This document shows, piece after piece, positions 34,055-41,575 of a stretch of DNA of 64,000 nt. The position numbers and the translations under genes are program-made. Under the pieces are notes generated by a model. That model was not told the DNA's origin and did no database searches. It saw only the letters and a list, made by a program, of their open reading frames with translations. Every line of letters begins with the position of its first letter. The stretch's first letter is position 1. Source of the DNA: a virus; IMG/VR virus record IMGVR_UViG_3300036715_003906, positions 186,001 to 250,000 of that record; one strand, 5' to 3'.

Positions 34055-34098
34055 GGGAGCCCCTCCCTGATCCCTCCCAAGGGAGCCCAGAGGAAGGG
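34055..34098 (+). repeat. 44-bp direct repeat, copy 2
   Basis: Second exact copy of the 33864-33907 block, about 190 bp away. Confidence 0.85.
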
Positions 34099-34144
34099 GG
34101 AGCCCTTCGTCACACTACGGTCGCGATCGGTTTTTTTCTAGTTC

Positions 34145-34395
34145 GGCCTCATGGGGTCCTTCTCTTCCTTGGGTGGGAGCCGTGGGGGGAGTGGGAGCTT
34201 CGCTCTCTCTTCCTCTGGTCTCTCTTGCCGTGGTGGGGTTGGTGGGGTTGGTGGGGTTGGTGGTCTCTCTTGGTTCTCTTGGGGTGTTGGTCTTTATCCT
34301 TGGGGTGTTGGTGTTGGTTCCTTCTCTCGGGGGGAGATGGGTGGTGGTTGTGGTTTCGGGGTTTGGGTTGGGAGTGGGTTCCAGGTTCGGATCAC
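34145..34395 (+). repeat. GT-rich tract with tandem GGTGGGGTT repeats
   Basis: Extreme strand asymmetry: the plus strand is almost only G and T, with three tandem GGTGGGGTT units near 34228-34257 and many GGG runs, unlike the balanced GC of the rest of the window. G-quadruplex formation is plausible. Confidence 0.75.
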
Positions 34396-34466
34396 CTGAT
34401 CAAGAAGAGAGAGAGAGAGAGCCAGAGAGGCTCTCTCCTAGTTCTTCTTGATCCAGATCAGATCGA
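34396..34466. repeat. Long imperfect palindrome
   Basis: TGATCAAGAAG, GAGAGAG..., loop, ...CTCTCTCC, CTTCTTGATC. The arms can form a cruciform or RNA hairpin of about 30 bp. It could be a strong terminator or an origin element. Confidence 0.7.
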
Positions 34467-34851
34467 CGAGATGGCTCGATCGGATCACGGAGTGACCAAC
34501 AGCATTAGGAAGAGGTGAGAGGAGGCCAAAGCTCTCCCCCTTCCCCCGACTCCCCCTGAACCACGATCGCGACATCCGCGTCGTGAAGGGAGCACGGCAT
34601 GAGAGGCATCCTCCGAGAAGATCTCGAAAGGGGTCCGCCTCTCCCTGGACGATCGATTTTTCGCCCTCACCAATGCGTCGGATGGAACGCAGAGAGGGAC
34701 TGCCCCCCACCGGGAAGGTGGGGGTAGGGAACCTACTAACCTTTGCGCCTGGACCGGGCACAGTGAGCGGGAATACCCCACCTGGGGCAAGGGGCAAGAA
34801 GAAAGAGACCCCCCCTGCCTCAAATCTTTCACTCATGGCCTCGGGGGGGCT

Positions 34852-35163
34852 GTGGAACGAACGACGATCCTCACGGTGGCGGAGGTGGCGGAAGCCACGG
34901 TAAAAATGACCCTCCCTGCTCCTCTGCGGGTGGGGGATCGGCTCACCCTTCGCTTCCGGTTGCGGCGGCAGCACCAGGGGAGAACGGAGGCGCTGGACAT
35001 CCTCGGGGTCTACCGGGTGGTGTCCTCGGCCGTGGGGACCCAGCACCACGCGGTGGAGGTTGAGTCCACGGGGCTCGTTCCTCGCTGGAAGGCCGTGAAG
35101 AAGGAACGCCCCTTCCAGCGCATCCTCGGCCCCACTCACCTCAAGGGAACGGTGGGCGGATGA
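34852..35163 (+). CDS. Hypothetical beta-rich protein
   Basis: 103 residues with GTG start (VERTTILTVAEVAEATV), or ATG at 34906. It has a compact strand pattern VGDRLTLRFRLRRQHQGRTEALDILGVYRVVSSA and a basic tail (RWKAVKKERPFQRIL). The next gene's ATG overlaps its stop (GGATGA), so they are coupled. Function unknown. Confidence 0.5.
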   Translation: MERTTILTVAEVAEATVKMTLPAPLRVGDRLTLRFRLRRQHQGRTEALDILGVYRVVSSAVGTQHHAVEVESTGLVPRWKAVKKERPFQRILGPTHLKGTVGG

Positions 35164-35648
35164 GCCCCCTGCTCCCCACCGAAGAACACCTCGCCACCCT
35201 GCCTCGGGCGATCTGGATGCAGGACGGGGTGAACCTCGTGATCTACCGCGGCTCCCCCGAGGACATCGTCCGGGGCCTCCTCCGCCAGAAGGGCGTCCCC
35301 GCCCGGGGCCGGCTCCGCCCCGCCCTCGGCGTCCTCAGCGCCCTCCTCGCCCGGGAACGAGGCATCCTCATCGACATGGCCGATCCGGTCCCCGAGGGAG
35401 CCGCCCCCGCCCTCTTCGTTCATGCCCTCCTGGTCACCCGCATGGCCCGCCCCCTCGGGGACGCCTTACCCGGAGCCTGGGAGGCCCCTTCCTGGGCCTT
35501 TGGACCCTTCCCCCTTACCCAGGAAGGGGTCGGGGCCTCCGGGGCCTTCCTGGGCCACTCCTCCTCGAGGAAGGCCCGGAGGTCCTCGAGGATGGCGTCG
35601 GCGGCCAGGTCAAGCCGGGCGAAGGGAAAGAGGCGCCGGGCACGGTAG
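35160..35648 (+). CDS. Hypothetical protein (3' part overlaps convergent gene)
   Basis: Starts MSPLLPTEEHLATLPRAI. The first 120 residues look genuine (VNLVIYRGSPEDIVRGLLRQ, LGVLSALLARERGILIDM). The last 40 (Ser/Arg/Lys-rich) lie antisense to the convergent gene 35420-35929 and are doubtful. Unknown function. Confidence 0.5.
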   Translation: MSPLLPTEEHLATLPRAIWMQDGVNLVIYRGSPEDIVRGLLRQKGVPARGRLRPALGVLSALLARERGILIDMADPVPEGAAPALFVHALLVTRMARPLGDALPGAWEAPSWAFGPFPLTQEGVGASGAFLGHSSSRKARRSSRMASAARSSRAKGKRRRAR

Positions 35649-35929
35649 ACCTCGTCGGAGAAGTCCGCGACGGTGGGCGGGTTCAGCCCGACCCGCCCCT
35701 GGACCCAGCGGTCGAAGAAGAGGGCGTCACTCCGCCGGTCCTCCCCGAAGACCAGGATGAGGCCCTTGCCGTGAATCCCGTCGCGGCGGACCCGGAGGCC
35801 CACGGCGCGCTCGCGTCCGTTGTAGAAGGGGAAGGTGTCGATCTCGATGTCGTAGCGCGGCTCGTCGTCAAGCCAGGGGGCCCTGGAGGCCAAAGGATGC
35901 GTTACCCCGGCGGTGTAGGCCGGGGACAT
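35420..35929 (-). CDS. Hypothetical protein
   Basis: 169 residues from MSPAYTAGVTHPLASR. The central part YDIEIDTFPFYNGRERAVGLRVRRDGIHGKGLILVF is beta-rich, followed by a helix (FARLDLAADAILEDLRAFLEE) and a disordered basic tail. It shares its start region with the divergent gene at 35928. Convergent overlap of about 230 nt with the 35160 gene. Function unknown. Confidence 0.5.
   Translation of the reverse strand: MSPAYTAGVTHPLASRAPWLDDEPRYDIEIDTFPFYNGRERAVGLRVRRDGIHGKGLILVFGEDRRSDALFFDRWVQGRVGLNPPTVADFSDEVYRARRLFPFARLDLAADAILEDLRAFLEEEWPRKAPEAPTPSWVRGKGPKAQEGASQAPGKASPRGRAMRVTRRA
35912..35927 (+). promoter_or_regulatory. Class B motif (GGTGTA)
   Basis: GGTGTAGGCCGGGGAC immediately before the ATG at 35928. 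Confidence 0.45.
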
Positions 35930-36113
35930 GCAAAACCACGATCGGGTCTGGGGTGCGCTCGGGGCGGTCTGCGGGTTCCCGGCGCTCACGACGCCGTTCC
36001 TGCTCAGGGCGGGCCGCCCGCACCTGCCCCTCTGGACGGTCCTCGGGGGCCTCGTGGGCGTCTTCGCTTGCCAGGCGTACGGGAAGCGGGCGGACGCCCG
36101 GGTCCGGGGCTAA
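35928..36113 (+). CDS. Small membrane protein
   Basis: 61 residues from MQNHDRVWGALGAVCGFPAL. Two hydrophobic segments (VWGALGAVCGFPALTTPFLL and LWTVLGGLVGVFACQAY) suggest two membrane helices with a basic C-terminus. Could be a holin-like or membrane-accessory protein; only its size and topology support that. Confidence 0.5.
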   Translation: MQNHDRVWGALGAVCGFPALTTPFLLRAGRPHLPLWTVLGGLVGVFACQAYGKRADARVRG

Positions 36114-36640
36114 GAGCAGGCCGCGGGCCTGGCTGATCTTGGTGGCGATGCGCTGGGCGGAGCCACGGCCGGCCGTGGTCTTCACCTGGAAGAGCCCGCG
36201 GACCTCGCAGCGGTCCTGGCCCGCCACGGGGCAGGAGAGGTCGACGCGGATGAGGTGCCCTTCGTTTGCCCCCTTGGCGGCCGTCTCGGTCGCCAAGGGG
36301 CTCGGGCACCAGGTCCGTGCCGCGGACGCCCCACCCCACCCCGGAGCCCTCGATGGGCATCCGGCGGACCCGCTTCTGGAGGTCCGCCACGACGTTCGTC
36401 ACCCTCCGCTGGCCGACCTTGTGGAGCTGGCCCGTGGTGTCGCCCGTCACGGGGTCGACATCGTAGCGCCCGTCGGTCCGCTCGCTATCGCCCTTGACAT
36501 CGTGGTCTCGCCCGCCCGGTGCCGTGGAAGGTCTGGTACGTCACGATCCGGGCGTTGGCCCGGCGGGGCTTGCCCTGGGCATCGGTGCCGAGGACCCCGG
36601 TCTTGGAGATCAACGTCCCCGGGGAGGACTCGGTCCAGGT
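36114..36640 (-). pseudogene. Hypothetical gene broken by two frameshifts
   Basis: Three consecutive frames join into one plausible protein: TLISKTGVLGTDAQGKPRRA to YQTFHGTG, then DHDVKGDSERTDGRYDVDP through GVRGTDLVPEP, then LATETAAKGANEGHLIRVD to QRIATKISQARG. Breaks are near 36515 and 36300. No start codon is found next to its class B-like motif (GTGGTGTAGCGGG near 36670), and no stop is found at its end. Decayed, or affected by sequencing errors. Function unknown. Confidence 0.45.
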
Positions 36641-36676
36641 GAGAGGAGTGTTCGTCCTGTCCCCCCGCTACACCAC

Positions 36677-36692
36677 GGTGTACAGGTCGGCC
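36677..36692 (+). promoter_or_regulatory. Class B motif, back to back with a second one
   Basis: GGTGTACAGGTCGGCC precedes the ATG at 36693. On the opposite strand GGTGTAGCGGG overlaps it, pointing at the 36114-36640 pseudogene. Confidence 0.45.
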
Positions 36693-37298
36693 ATGAGCCA
36701 CCCCTCCGCCGACTCCCCCACCCCCGCCCAGCTCGACACCGCCTTCCTCCATCTCTGGACCACCCGCGAGATCCGTAGCTTCGCCCCGCACCCCATCCTC
36801 GATGCCCTCGTGGCCGCGAACCGGGCCGTGGTCGAGGTAGCACCCCCCGCCCTCCGTCCGACCGGTACGACCGAGCGGACGTGGGTCTACCGGCCTCACC
36901 CCTCGGCGGATGTCATGATCGTCCCCTTCCCTGACCCGACGCCCCCGGCCTCCCCGACCCCCGAGGTCGCCGAGGTCCCCTTCGACGTGTACACGCAGGT
37001 CGACCACCGGGTCGGGGTCATCCTCTCGGCCGCCGCCATCCCGAAGAAGAAGAAGCTCCTCGACCTCTCGATCGACCTCGGGGAAGCCACCCCCCGCCGG
37101 ATCATCTCCGGCCTCGCCCTGGCCCGCAAGCCCGAGGAGCTGATCGGTCTCCGCGTCCTGGTCGTCACGAACCTCCCGCCCCGGGACTTCGGCGGGGGCC
37201 TCATCTCGCGCGGGATGATCCTCGCGGCCTCCTACGGGGACGACCTCGCCCTCGTCACCGTCGACCGGCCGGCCCGGGCCGGCACCCGGGCCACCTGA
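36693..37298 (+). CDS. tRNA-binding OB-fold domain protein (MetG C-terminal/CsaA-like)
   Basis: About 201 residues from MSHPSADSPTPAQLD. The C-terminal 105 residues match the EMAP-II/Arc1p/MetRS-C tRNA-binding domain: VDHRVGVILSAAAIPKKKKLL, LSIDLGEATPRRIISGLAL, LIGLRVLVVTNLPPRDFGGG, LISRGMILAAS. The N-terminal 90 residues are Pro-rich and unknown. Such domains bind tRNA without sequence specificity and act as tRNA chaperones or synthetase cofactors, which fits the large phage tRNA set. The next gene starts within its stop (TGATG). Confidence 0.85.
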   Translation: MSHPSADSPTPAQLDTAFLHLWTTREIRSFAPHPILDALVAANRAVVEVAPPALRPTGTTERTWVYRPHPSADVMIVPFPDPTPPASPTPEVAEVPFDVYTQVDHRVGVILSAAAIPKKKKLLDLSIDLGEATPRRIISGLALARKPEELIGLRVLVVTNLPPRDFGGGLISRGMILAASYGDDLALVTVDRPARAGTRAT

Positions 37299-37888
37299 TG
37301 GCCTCCCCCGCCCCGAAGAAGGCCCCCGACGACATGGCGGCCCTCTGCCTCTCCTGGGCCCTTCGGACGGGCCCTCTGGCGTCGTCCGGGGCCCAGGCTC
37401 TCACCCTGGCGGATACGGACGCGGGCCCGGCCCTGGTGGCGCAGGTCCTCGGGCGCCTCGGGTCCAGCGTGCTCTCGCTTCTCCTCGACACGGACGCCCC
37501 CTTCCCGGAGGCCCTGATCAAGCAGCAGCCCGGGCACGCGGCCTACGTCGAGATCCGGGCGTCCTCCCGGTCCCGGCTGGCCCGCCGGCTCGGGTGGCGC
37601 GGTGGGGACGCCTACCGCGTCTCGGGGGAGTCCCTCGGGTTCCACCTGGCCTTGCACGTCAGGGTCCCCTACGCGGACGCCCTCTGGCTCTGGGGGGCGG
37701 CGCTCTTCTCGGGCACGCCCCCCTCGCTTCACCCCCACCTCACGGTCTCCCGCGCCCCCCTGGGCTACGTGACCCTTCGCCTCCACCTCCACCCCCGGAG
37801 ATCCCCTGATGCCCCCCCTGTCCACCGCGCTCCTGCTCACCGACCTTCCCCCCGGCTGCGAGGACCTCACCCTCCTGCTCTCCTGTGA
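37298..37888 (+). CDS. Hypothetical protein
   Basis: About 196 residues from MASPAPKKAPDDMAALCL. Ala/Leu-rich, mixed alpha/beta with RVPYADALWLWGAALFSG. The last 27 codons overlap the next gene in another frame and are Pro/Arg-rich, so the real end may be near 37808. Coupled to the tRNA-binding gene upstream. Function unknown. Confidence 0.45.
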   Translation: MASPAPKKAPDDMAALCLSWALRTGPLASSGAQALTLADTDAGPALVAQVLGRLGSSVLSLLLDTDAPFPEALIKQQPGHAAYVEIRASSRSRLARRLGWRGGDAYRVSGESLGFHLALHVRVPYADALWLWGAALFSGTPPSLHPHLTVSRAPLGYVTLRLHLHPRRSPDAPPVHRAPAHRPSPRLRGPHPPALL

Positions 37889-38171
37889 GGGCGGGATGCG
37901 CGTCGCCCTGGACCTCTTGATCGCCCGGCCCGCGCCCCCCACGGCGGCCGAGGTGCGGATGCTGGTCGACCACTGGTACTCGATGCCGGGGCACGGGGCG
38001 GGGGGCATCCTCCATGTCGCCCTCGACGACGGCAACCTCGACGACGGCAACCTCCGCTGGCTCCGGGACGAGGCGACGGCCGCGGGCAACGTCCTCGGGC
38101 ACCTGCTCGCCACCGTGCTTCTCCGGGTCCCCGAACCGGAGCGAAAGCGCTGCCTGTGGGGTGAGGACTAG
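37809..38171 (+). CDS. Hypothetical protein
   Basis: 120 residues from MPPLSTALLLTDLPPGCED, GGAGATCCCCTG before the ATG. Contains a short duplication DDGNLDDGNL and a helical C-terminus. It resembles in size and composition the convergent 38168-38497 protein (both have a DHLV/VDHWY-like helix), but homology is not certain. Its stop overlaps that of the convergent gene. Confidence 0.5.
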   Translation: MPPLSTALLLTDLPPGCEDLTLLLSCEGGMRVALDLLIARPAPPTAAEVRMLVDHWYSMPGHGAGGILHVALDDGNLDDGNLRWLRDEATAAGNVLGHLLATVLLRVPEPERKRCLWGED

Positions 38172-38497
38172 CCCTCGAAGGGCTGGTCGTGGAGCGCCCC
38201 GGCCAGCACGAGCAGGTGGGTCACCCACCGCTGAACCTCGACCAGATGGTCGCCCCCGACGTCGCTCAGCGTGATGCCCACGGTCGCCTTGACCATCCCC
38301 TCCCGCACCTCCAGCCGGAGCCACAGGCACTGGTCCTCGTCCGGCTCGGGGTTCGGGGCGCCGACCACCGGGGGGCGGAAGGAGACGCGGGTCGCCTGGT
38401 ATGCCCCCCTGAGCCCCTGGAGGTAGCGGAGGGGCGTGTGCAGGAAGGGGCAGAGGGCGGAGGCTTCGATGACCGTGGTGATGTCGGAGAGGAGCAT
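38168..38497 (-). CDS. Hypothetical protein
   Basis: 109 residues from MLLSDITTVIEASALCPF. The ATG is placed by a class B motif 9 nt upstream. Pattern CLWLRLEVREGMVKATVGITL is a beta hairpin, followed by a helix VEVQRWVTHLLVLAG. Function unknown. Confidence 0.5.
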   Translation of the reverse strand: MLLSDITTVIEASALCPFLHTPLRYLQGLRGAYQATRVSFRPPVVGAPNPEPDEDQCLWLRLEVREGMVKATVGITLSDVGGDHLVEVQRWVTHLLVLAGALHDQPFEG

Positions 38498-38513
38498 GGC
38501 CTCCCCGTACACC
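38498..38513 (-). promoter_or_regulatory. Class B motif (GGTGTA)
   Basis: GGTGTACGGGGAGGCC directly precedes the ATG at 38497. Confidence 0.45.
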
Positions 38514-38514
38514 G

Positions 38515-39342
38515 CTAGAAACAGGAGTCCGAGCAGGGGCGCTCGCCCAGCTCGGCCGCGTTCAGCACCGGGAGAGACCGGCCCTTCTTCGCGACGTACT
38601 CCGTGATGCTCCCGGGGCGGTTCTTCGTCGAGGAGCGCCAGAGGCCCTCGACGTTCGTGAGGCCCGGCTTGGCCAGGCGCTCCATCTCGACGATGCGGGC
38701 GACCAGGTGATCCGGCAGGGCGTCGATCTCGTGAGGCTTCGACGCCGGGCAGAAGAAGCAGGCCGACTTGGCCGGGACCGGCAGGCCCGCGGCGGCAATC
38801 TGCCGGATGCACTCCTCCCGGTCCCAGCCCCACTCCCGCAGGGGATACCAGTAGCGGTACTCCTTGTCGTCGGTCATCCGCCAGGCCCGGCGCCCGTCCG
38901 CCTTGCCGCTGTCGTAGCCGATCGCCTTCGTCACCTTCTCGCCCCGGGCCCAGGCTTCCTGAGCAGGGGCCCACGCCTTCACCCTCTTGTCCTGCGGGGC
39001 CCGCTTCCACTTGAGCGAGCACGACTTGCGGCCAAAGGCGAGGGACGGGAGGGTCTTGTTGGAGATGCAGTTGCCCTCCAGGGTGCTGTACGGCGCGTTC
39101 TTGAACCGCTTGGGCACGTAGCGGACCACCTCGACCGCAGGGAAGCCCACGCTCCTCAGCCATGCCTGGATCACGGGCAGGTAGGCGTAGGTCTCGGGCT
39201 TCTCGCTGCCCGTGTCGGCCGTCAGGATGAGATCGGGGCGAATGCCCCGTTGCCAGAGGCCCACGAGCATGGCGGTCGAATCGACCCCCAGGCCATAGGC
39301 GATCACGAGAGGGGCCACGGGGGGTGCGGAGGGGGTATCCAT
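38515..39342 (-). CDS. PP-loop protein, PAPS-reductase/DndC-like
   Basis: About 275 residues. The N-terminal PP-loop AYGLGVDSTAMLVGL (SGGxDS-type ATP pyrophosphatase motif) is followed by LILTADTGSEKPETY and, further on, CSLKWKRAPQ, ACFFCPASKPHE (CxxC) and a C-terminal CSDSC. Family: adenine nucleotide alpha hydrolases including PAPS reductases and DndC. Cysteines could hold an Fe-S cluster. Possible roles are sulfur transfer to nucleic acid or sulfate metabolism. A second member is at 44539-45375. Confidence 0.8.
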   Translation of the reverse strand: MDTPSAPPVAPLVIAYGLGVDSTAMLVGLWQRGIRPDLILTADTGSEKPETYAYLPVIQAWLRSVGFPAVEVVRYVPKRFKNAPYSTLEGNCISNKTLPSLAFGRKSCSLKWKRAPQDKRVKAWAPAQEAWARGEKVTKAIGYDSGKADGRRAWRMTDDKEYRYWYPLREWGWDREECIRQIAAAGLPVPAKSACFFCPASKPHEIDALPDHLVARIVEMERLAKPGLTNVEGLWRSSTKNRPGSITEYVAKKGRSLPVLNAAELGERPCSDSCF

Positions 39343-39397
39343 GCGGGTCTCCAGGGGGATAAATGCTTCGGGCCGCTCATCGCGGCCCGGGGGTGAA

Positions 39398-40165
39398 TCA
39401 GCAAGCGATCTCTTCGAGGTAGGTGTCGAGGAGATCCAGCTCGCGTTCGAGGGGGTTGTGCAACGGGGCCATCTGCCAGTCGAGGTGCTCGCGCTCCCCG
39501 ATATCGCAGGGGTTTTCGAGGTCGGGTGACGTGGCGAGGATGTCCGCTTCCATCACCTCACGGACTTCAGCGAGGCGGCCCGCGAAGGGGGCGGGAGCGA
39601 CGAGGGAGGTCTTCATGCCGCTACTACGCAGACCCCCCTCGGGCCCGATCGCGCGGATCGAGCACTTGCTCCCTTCCCGGCCCGTCACACGCCATTTCCG
39701 GCCCCCCGCCGGGTAGCGCGCCCCGCCCCCGGTGACGATGGTCTGGTTCGTCTCGACGACCTTCCCGACCATGTCCTTGGCCCTCTTGAGCTTGCGGTAG
39801 CGCTCCCGGCCCGCCCGGGTCGAGACCCGCTTCGGAGGCGCCGGGGGTGGGCCCTCGTGACGGGGCTGGAGCCACCCTTCGACGAACGCCTCCGCGGGCA
39901 GGAGCAGGGTGGCCCAGGTGGCGTACTTCTCCCGGGTACGGAGGTCGACAAGGAAGGGCTTGTCATCGCCCTTCTGGTAGGCACTCACGTTGAGGATCTC
40001 GCCCCTGAGCTGGCCGACCTCGGCCTGGCACCGGGCAGCCTCCCGGGCGATGACGGCGTCGTGGTCGGGCTCCCGCCGGAGCATGTGTAGGCGGGCCTCG
40101 TGGACGCGCCAGGAGGACTTGTGGAGCCCCGTCACCTCGACGTGGTTCGAGCCCACCTTGGTCAC
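39398..40165 (-). CDS. Hypothetical protein, possibly two genes fused
   Basis: GTG start (VTKVGSNHVEVTGLHKSS); CTG 4 codons upstream, nearer to AAGGAGGGG, is an alternative. The first 180 residues are basic and helical. The last 72, from MKTSLVAPAPFAGRL, begin 4 nt after a TAGTAG element at 39621-39626. That element has the class A spacing, but its -35 has degenerated to ATCGGG and the frame reads through it (LRSSGM). Either a separate 72-residue protein or a fusion across a dead promoter. Function unknown. Confidence 0.5.
   Translation of the reverse strand: MTKVGSNHVEVTGLHKSSWRVHEARLHMLRREPDHDAVIAREAARCQAEVGQLRGEILNVSAYQKGDDKPFLVDLRTREKYATWATLLLPAEAFVEGWLQPRHEGPPPAPPKRVSTRAGRERYRKLKRAKDMVGKVVETNQTIVTGGGARYPAGGRKWRVTGREGSKCSIRAIGPEGGLRSSGMKTSLVAPAPFAGRLAEVREVMEADILATSPDLENPCDIGEREHLDWQMAPLHNPLERELDLLDTYLEEIAC
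39621..39649 (-). promoter_or_regulatory. Degenerate class A promoter
   Basis: TAGTAG CGGC ATG with the usual flank GGGGGGTCTGCG, but the -35 position reads ATCGGG instead of TTGATT. Confidence 0.35.
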
Positions 40166-40187
40166 GCAGACCAGGCTCTCCCCCTCC

Positions 40188-40280
40188 TTACGGGTACCCG
40201 TACCACTCTCCGATGTCGGGGGGCGCGTCCCCCTCCAGGACCTCCGCGCTCCCGACCGGGACGATCTCCGTGTCGCTCAT
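40188..40280 (-). CDS. Mini-ORF (30 residues)
   Basis: MSDTEIVPVGSAEVLEGD onward, ending EWYGYP and TAA. Its ATG overlaps the stop of the preceding gene (ATGA), and TAAGGAGGGG at its end forms the ribosome site of the next gene. Acidic short peptide, possibly a coupling or leader peptide. Confidence 0.45.
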   Translation of the reverse strand: MSDTEIVPVGSAEVLEGDAPPDIGEWYGYP

Positions 40281-40693
40281 GGAAGGACCCCCTGGGCCCG
40301 GAGCTTCGCCACGCCCGCCGGGGTGGTCATGGCGTGATGGTTGACCGTGGTGACGTAACCGAGGTCCCGCAGGGTATGCACGATCCCGTAGGCGGACCTG
40401 GGCCCGTTGCTCTTGTCGTCGTAGCGGTAGGCGTAGCCCTGGGGGCTGGCCGCTTTCGTCAGGATGTCGAGGTCCTTGCCCTTGAGGGGCATGGAGCGGC
40501 CGTAGGCTCGCCGGGCCGCCCGCAACTTCTCCGATGCCTTCCGTAACGGGTCCTCCAGCGCCCTCTTCTGAGCATTGGCTTTCTCGAGGACATCCTCGAT
40601 CTCCTCGCGAGCTATCTCGTGGGCTTCCGTCTCCGCTTTGGCTGCGGCAACGGCCGCAGCCAGGCGCACTTCTTCGTCGGTCTTCTTGGCCAT
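40277..40693 (-). CDS. Hypothetical helical protein
   Basis: About 138 residues from MAKKTDEEVRLAAAV. The N-terminal 65 residues form a long charged coiled coil; the C-terminal part GYAYRYDDKSNGPRSAYGIVHTLRDLGYVTTVNHH resembles a small winged-helix. Possibly a DNA-binding regulator. Transcribed from a class A-like promoter with a leader containing AGGAG. Confidence 0.5.
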   Translation of the reverse strand: MAKKTDEEVRLAAAVAAAKAETEAHEIAREEIEDVLEKANAQKRALEDPLRKASEKLRAARRAYGRSMPLKGKDLDILTKAASPQGYAYRYDDKSNGPRSAYGIVHTLRDLGYVTTVNHHAMTTPAGVAKLRAQGVLP

Positions 40694-40709
40694 GGTGGGT
40701 CTCCTGCCC

Positions 40710-40740
40710 CTCCTACGCGGGGGGGGGTCGTGGGAATCAA
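40710..40740 (-). promoter_or_regulatory. Class A-like promoter with leader
   Basis: TTGATT, 19 bp, TAGGAG, then a 16-nt leader with AGGAG before the ATG at 40693. The TGA inside TTTTGATT is also the stop codon of the upstream gene. Confidence 0.55.
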
Positions 40741-41225
40741 AACGGAAGGATCTGCCCGTGCTCGGCGGTGGACGTCACGAGCCCGGCGGCCTTGAGCCCG
40801 TCCATGAGCCGCTCGGCCTCCTCGTCCGGGCCGGGGGCGTCGAGGTCCCAGAGGTTCAGGACGTCCCAGAGGTCCCGATCGGCCCCGATGAGAAAGACGA
40901 TGGTCTGGATGGTGCAGGGCCGGAAGGTGCGCCAGGAGAGGACCCGGGCCTCGGGCTTCGTCAGGGCCGACTCGGGCCCGAGAAGGGCCTCTTCGACCTT
41001 CGCCTCCGCCCGGTGCATGACCTTCCCTCGCTCGATGTCCGGGCAGGCGCTCCGGCGGACATCCCGGCGAATCTCTCCGCTCAGGGTACGCGATCCTCCG
41101 TACCCTGAGCGGTCGCAGACGTCGTACAAGGTCCCGAGTTCGATGTCCGGGCACAGGGACCGGATCTCGCGGACGTATTCGTGGATGGCGCGCAGGCCGG
41201 CGAGGTCGTCGGGGGAGAGGCTCAT
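40737..41225 (-). CDS. Hypothetical protein
   Basis: 162 residues from MSLSPDDLAGLRAIHEYV. Helical throughout; the C-terminal ILPF and stop overlap the -35 of the next promoter. Contains LMDGLKAAGLVTSTAEHGQI, a possible winged-helix end. Function unknown. Confidence 0.5.
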   Translation of the reverse strand: MSLSPDDLAGLRAIHEYVREIRSLCPDIELGTLYDVCDRSGYGGSRTLSGEIRRDVRRSACPDIERGKVMHRAEAKVEEALLGPESALTKPEARVLSWRTFRPCTIQTIVFLIGADRDLWDVLNLWDLDAPGPDEEAERLMDGLKAAGLVTSTAEHGQILPF

Positions 41226-41241
41226 GCCCCCCGCAACACCA

Positions 41242-41547
41242 TCAGTTCAGCGCGGACTGGAGGGCGAGCTTCTTGAGGGCGCGGACGAGCCGGGCCCCGA
41301 CGCCCACGCTCTCCGTGACCCGCCCCTCGGCCCCGGCCATCTCGGTCTCGATCTTCACGCGGAAGCAGGGGACCAGGGCCGAGAGACCTCCGGTGAGGGT
41401 GAGGACCCAGGTGACGCCCGGCCAGGGTGTGAGGGTGATGTCCGCGGTCTCCCCGCGCCCCACGGGCGCAAGGAGGGGCCCGAGGTCGGTCTGGTGGTAG
41501 GGGCCGAGGTGCTCGGAGAGGGCGAGGGTGAGCTGTTCTAGCCTCAT
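41242..41547 (-). CDS. Hypothetical protein
   Basis: 101 residues from MRLEQLTLALSEHLGP. Beta-strand-rich centre (ADITLTPWPGVTWVLTLTGG) and a C-terminal helix. Small gap to the downstream gene; same operon direction. Function unknown. Confidence 0.5.
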   Translation of the reverse strand: MRLEQLTLALSEHLGPYHQTDLGPLLAPVGRGETADITLTPWPGVTWVLTLTGGLSALVPCFRVKIETEMAGAEGRVTESVGVGARLVRALKKLALQSALN

Positions 41548-41575
41548 GCCTCACCAGACGCCGAACGGAGGACTC

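Larger units (their letters stand above)
33714..34851. other. Gene-poor region with direct repeats, palindromes and GT-rich tract
   Basis: No convincing gene on either strand over 1.1 kb. Contents: a purine/pyrimidine-asymmetric block with a 44-bp direct repeat and a 12-bp inverted repeat (33.86-34.1 kb), a plus-strand GT-rich tract of about 250 bp with G-quadruplex potential (34.14-34.4 kb), a long imperfect palindrome (34.39-34.47 kb), then about 350 bp of less distinctive sequence. It separates the leftward sigma operon from rightward genes. Candidate replication origin, packaging or control region; role inferred. Confidence 0.5.

Noticed and set aside
33864-34098. CRISPR-like array
   Set aside because: Only two 44-bp repeat copies with a single 147-bp interval of repeat-like sequence and no cas genes.
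33772-34518. Short open frames on both strands in the repeat-rich region
   Set aside because: They translate repeats and GT-rich tracts into low-complexity peptides with no start signals.
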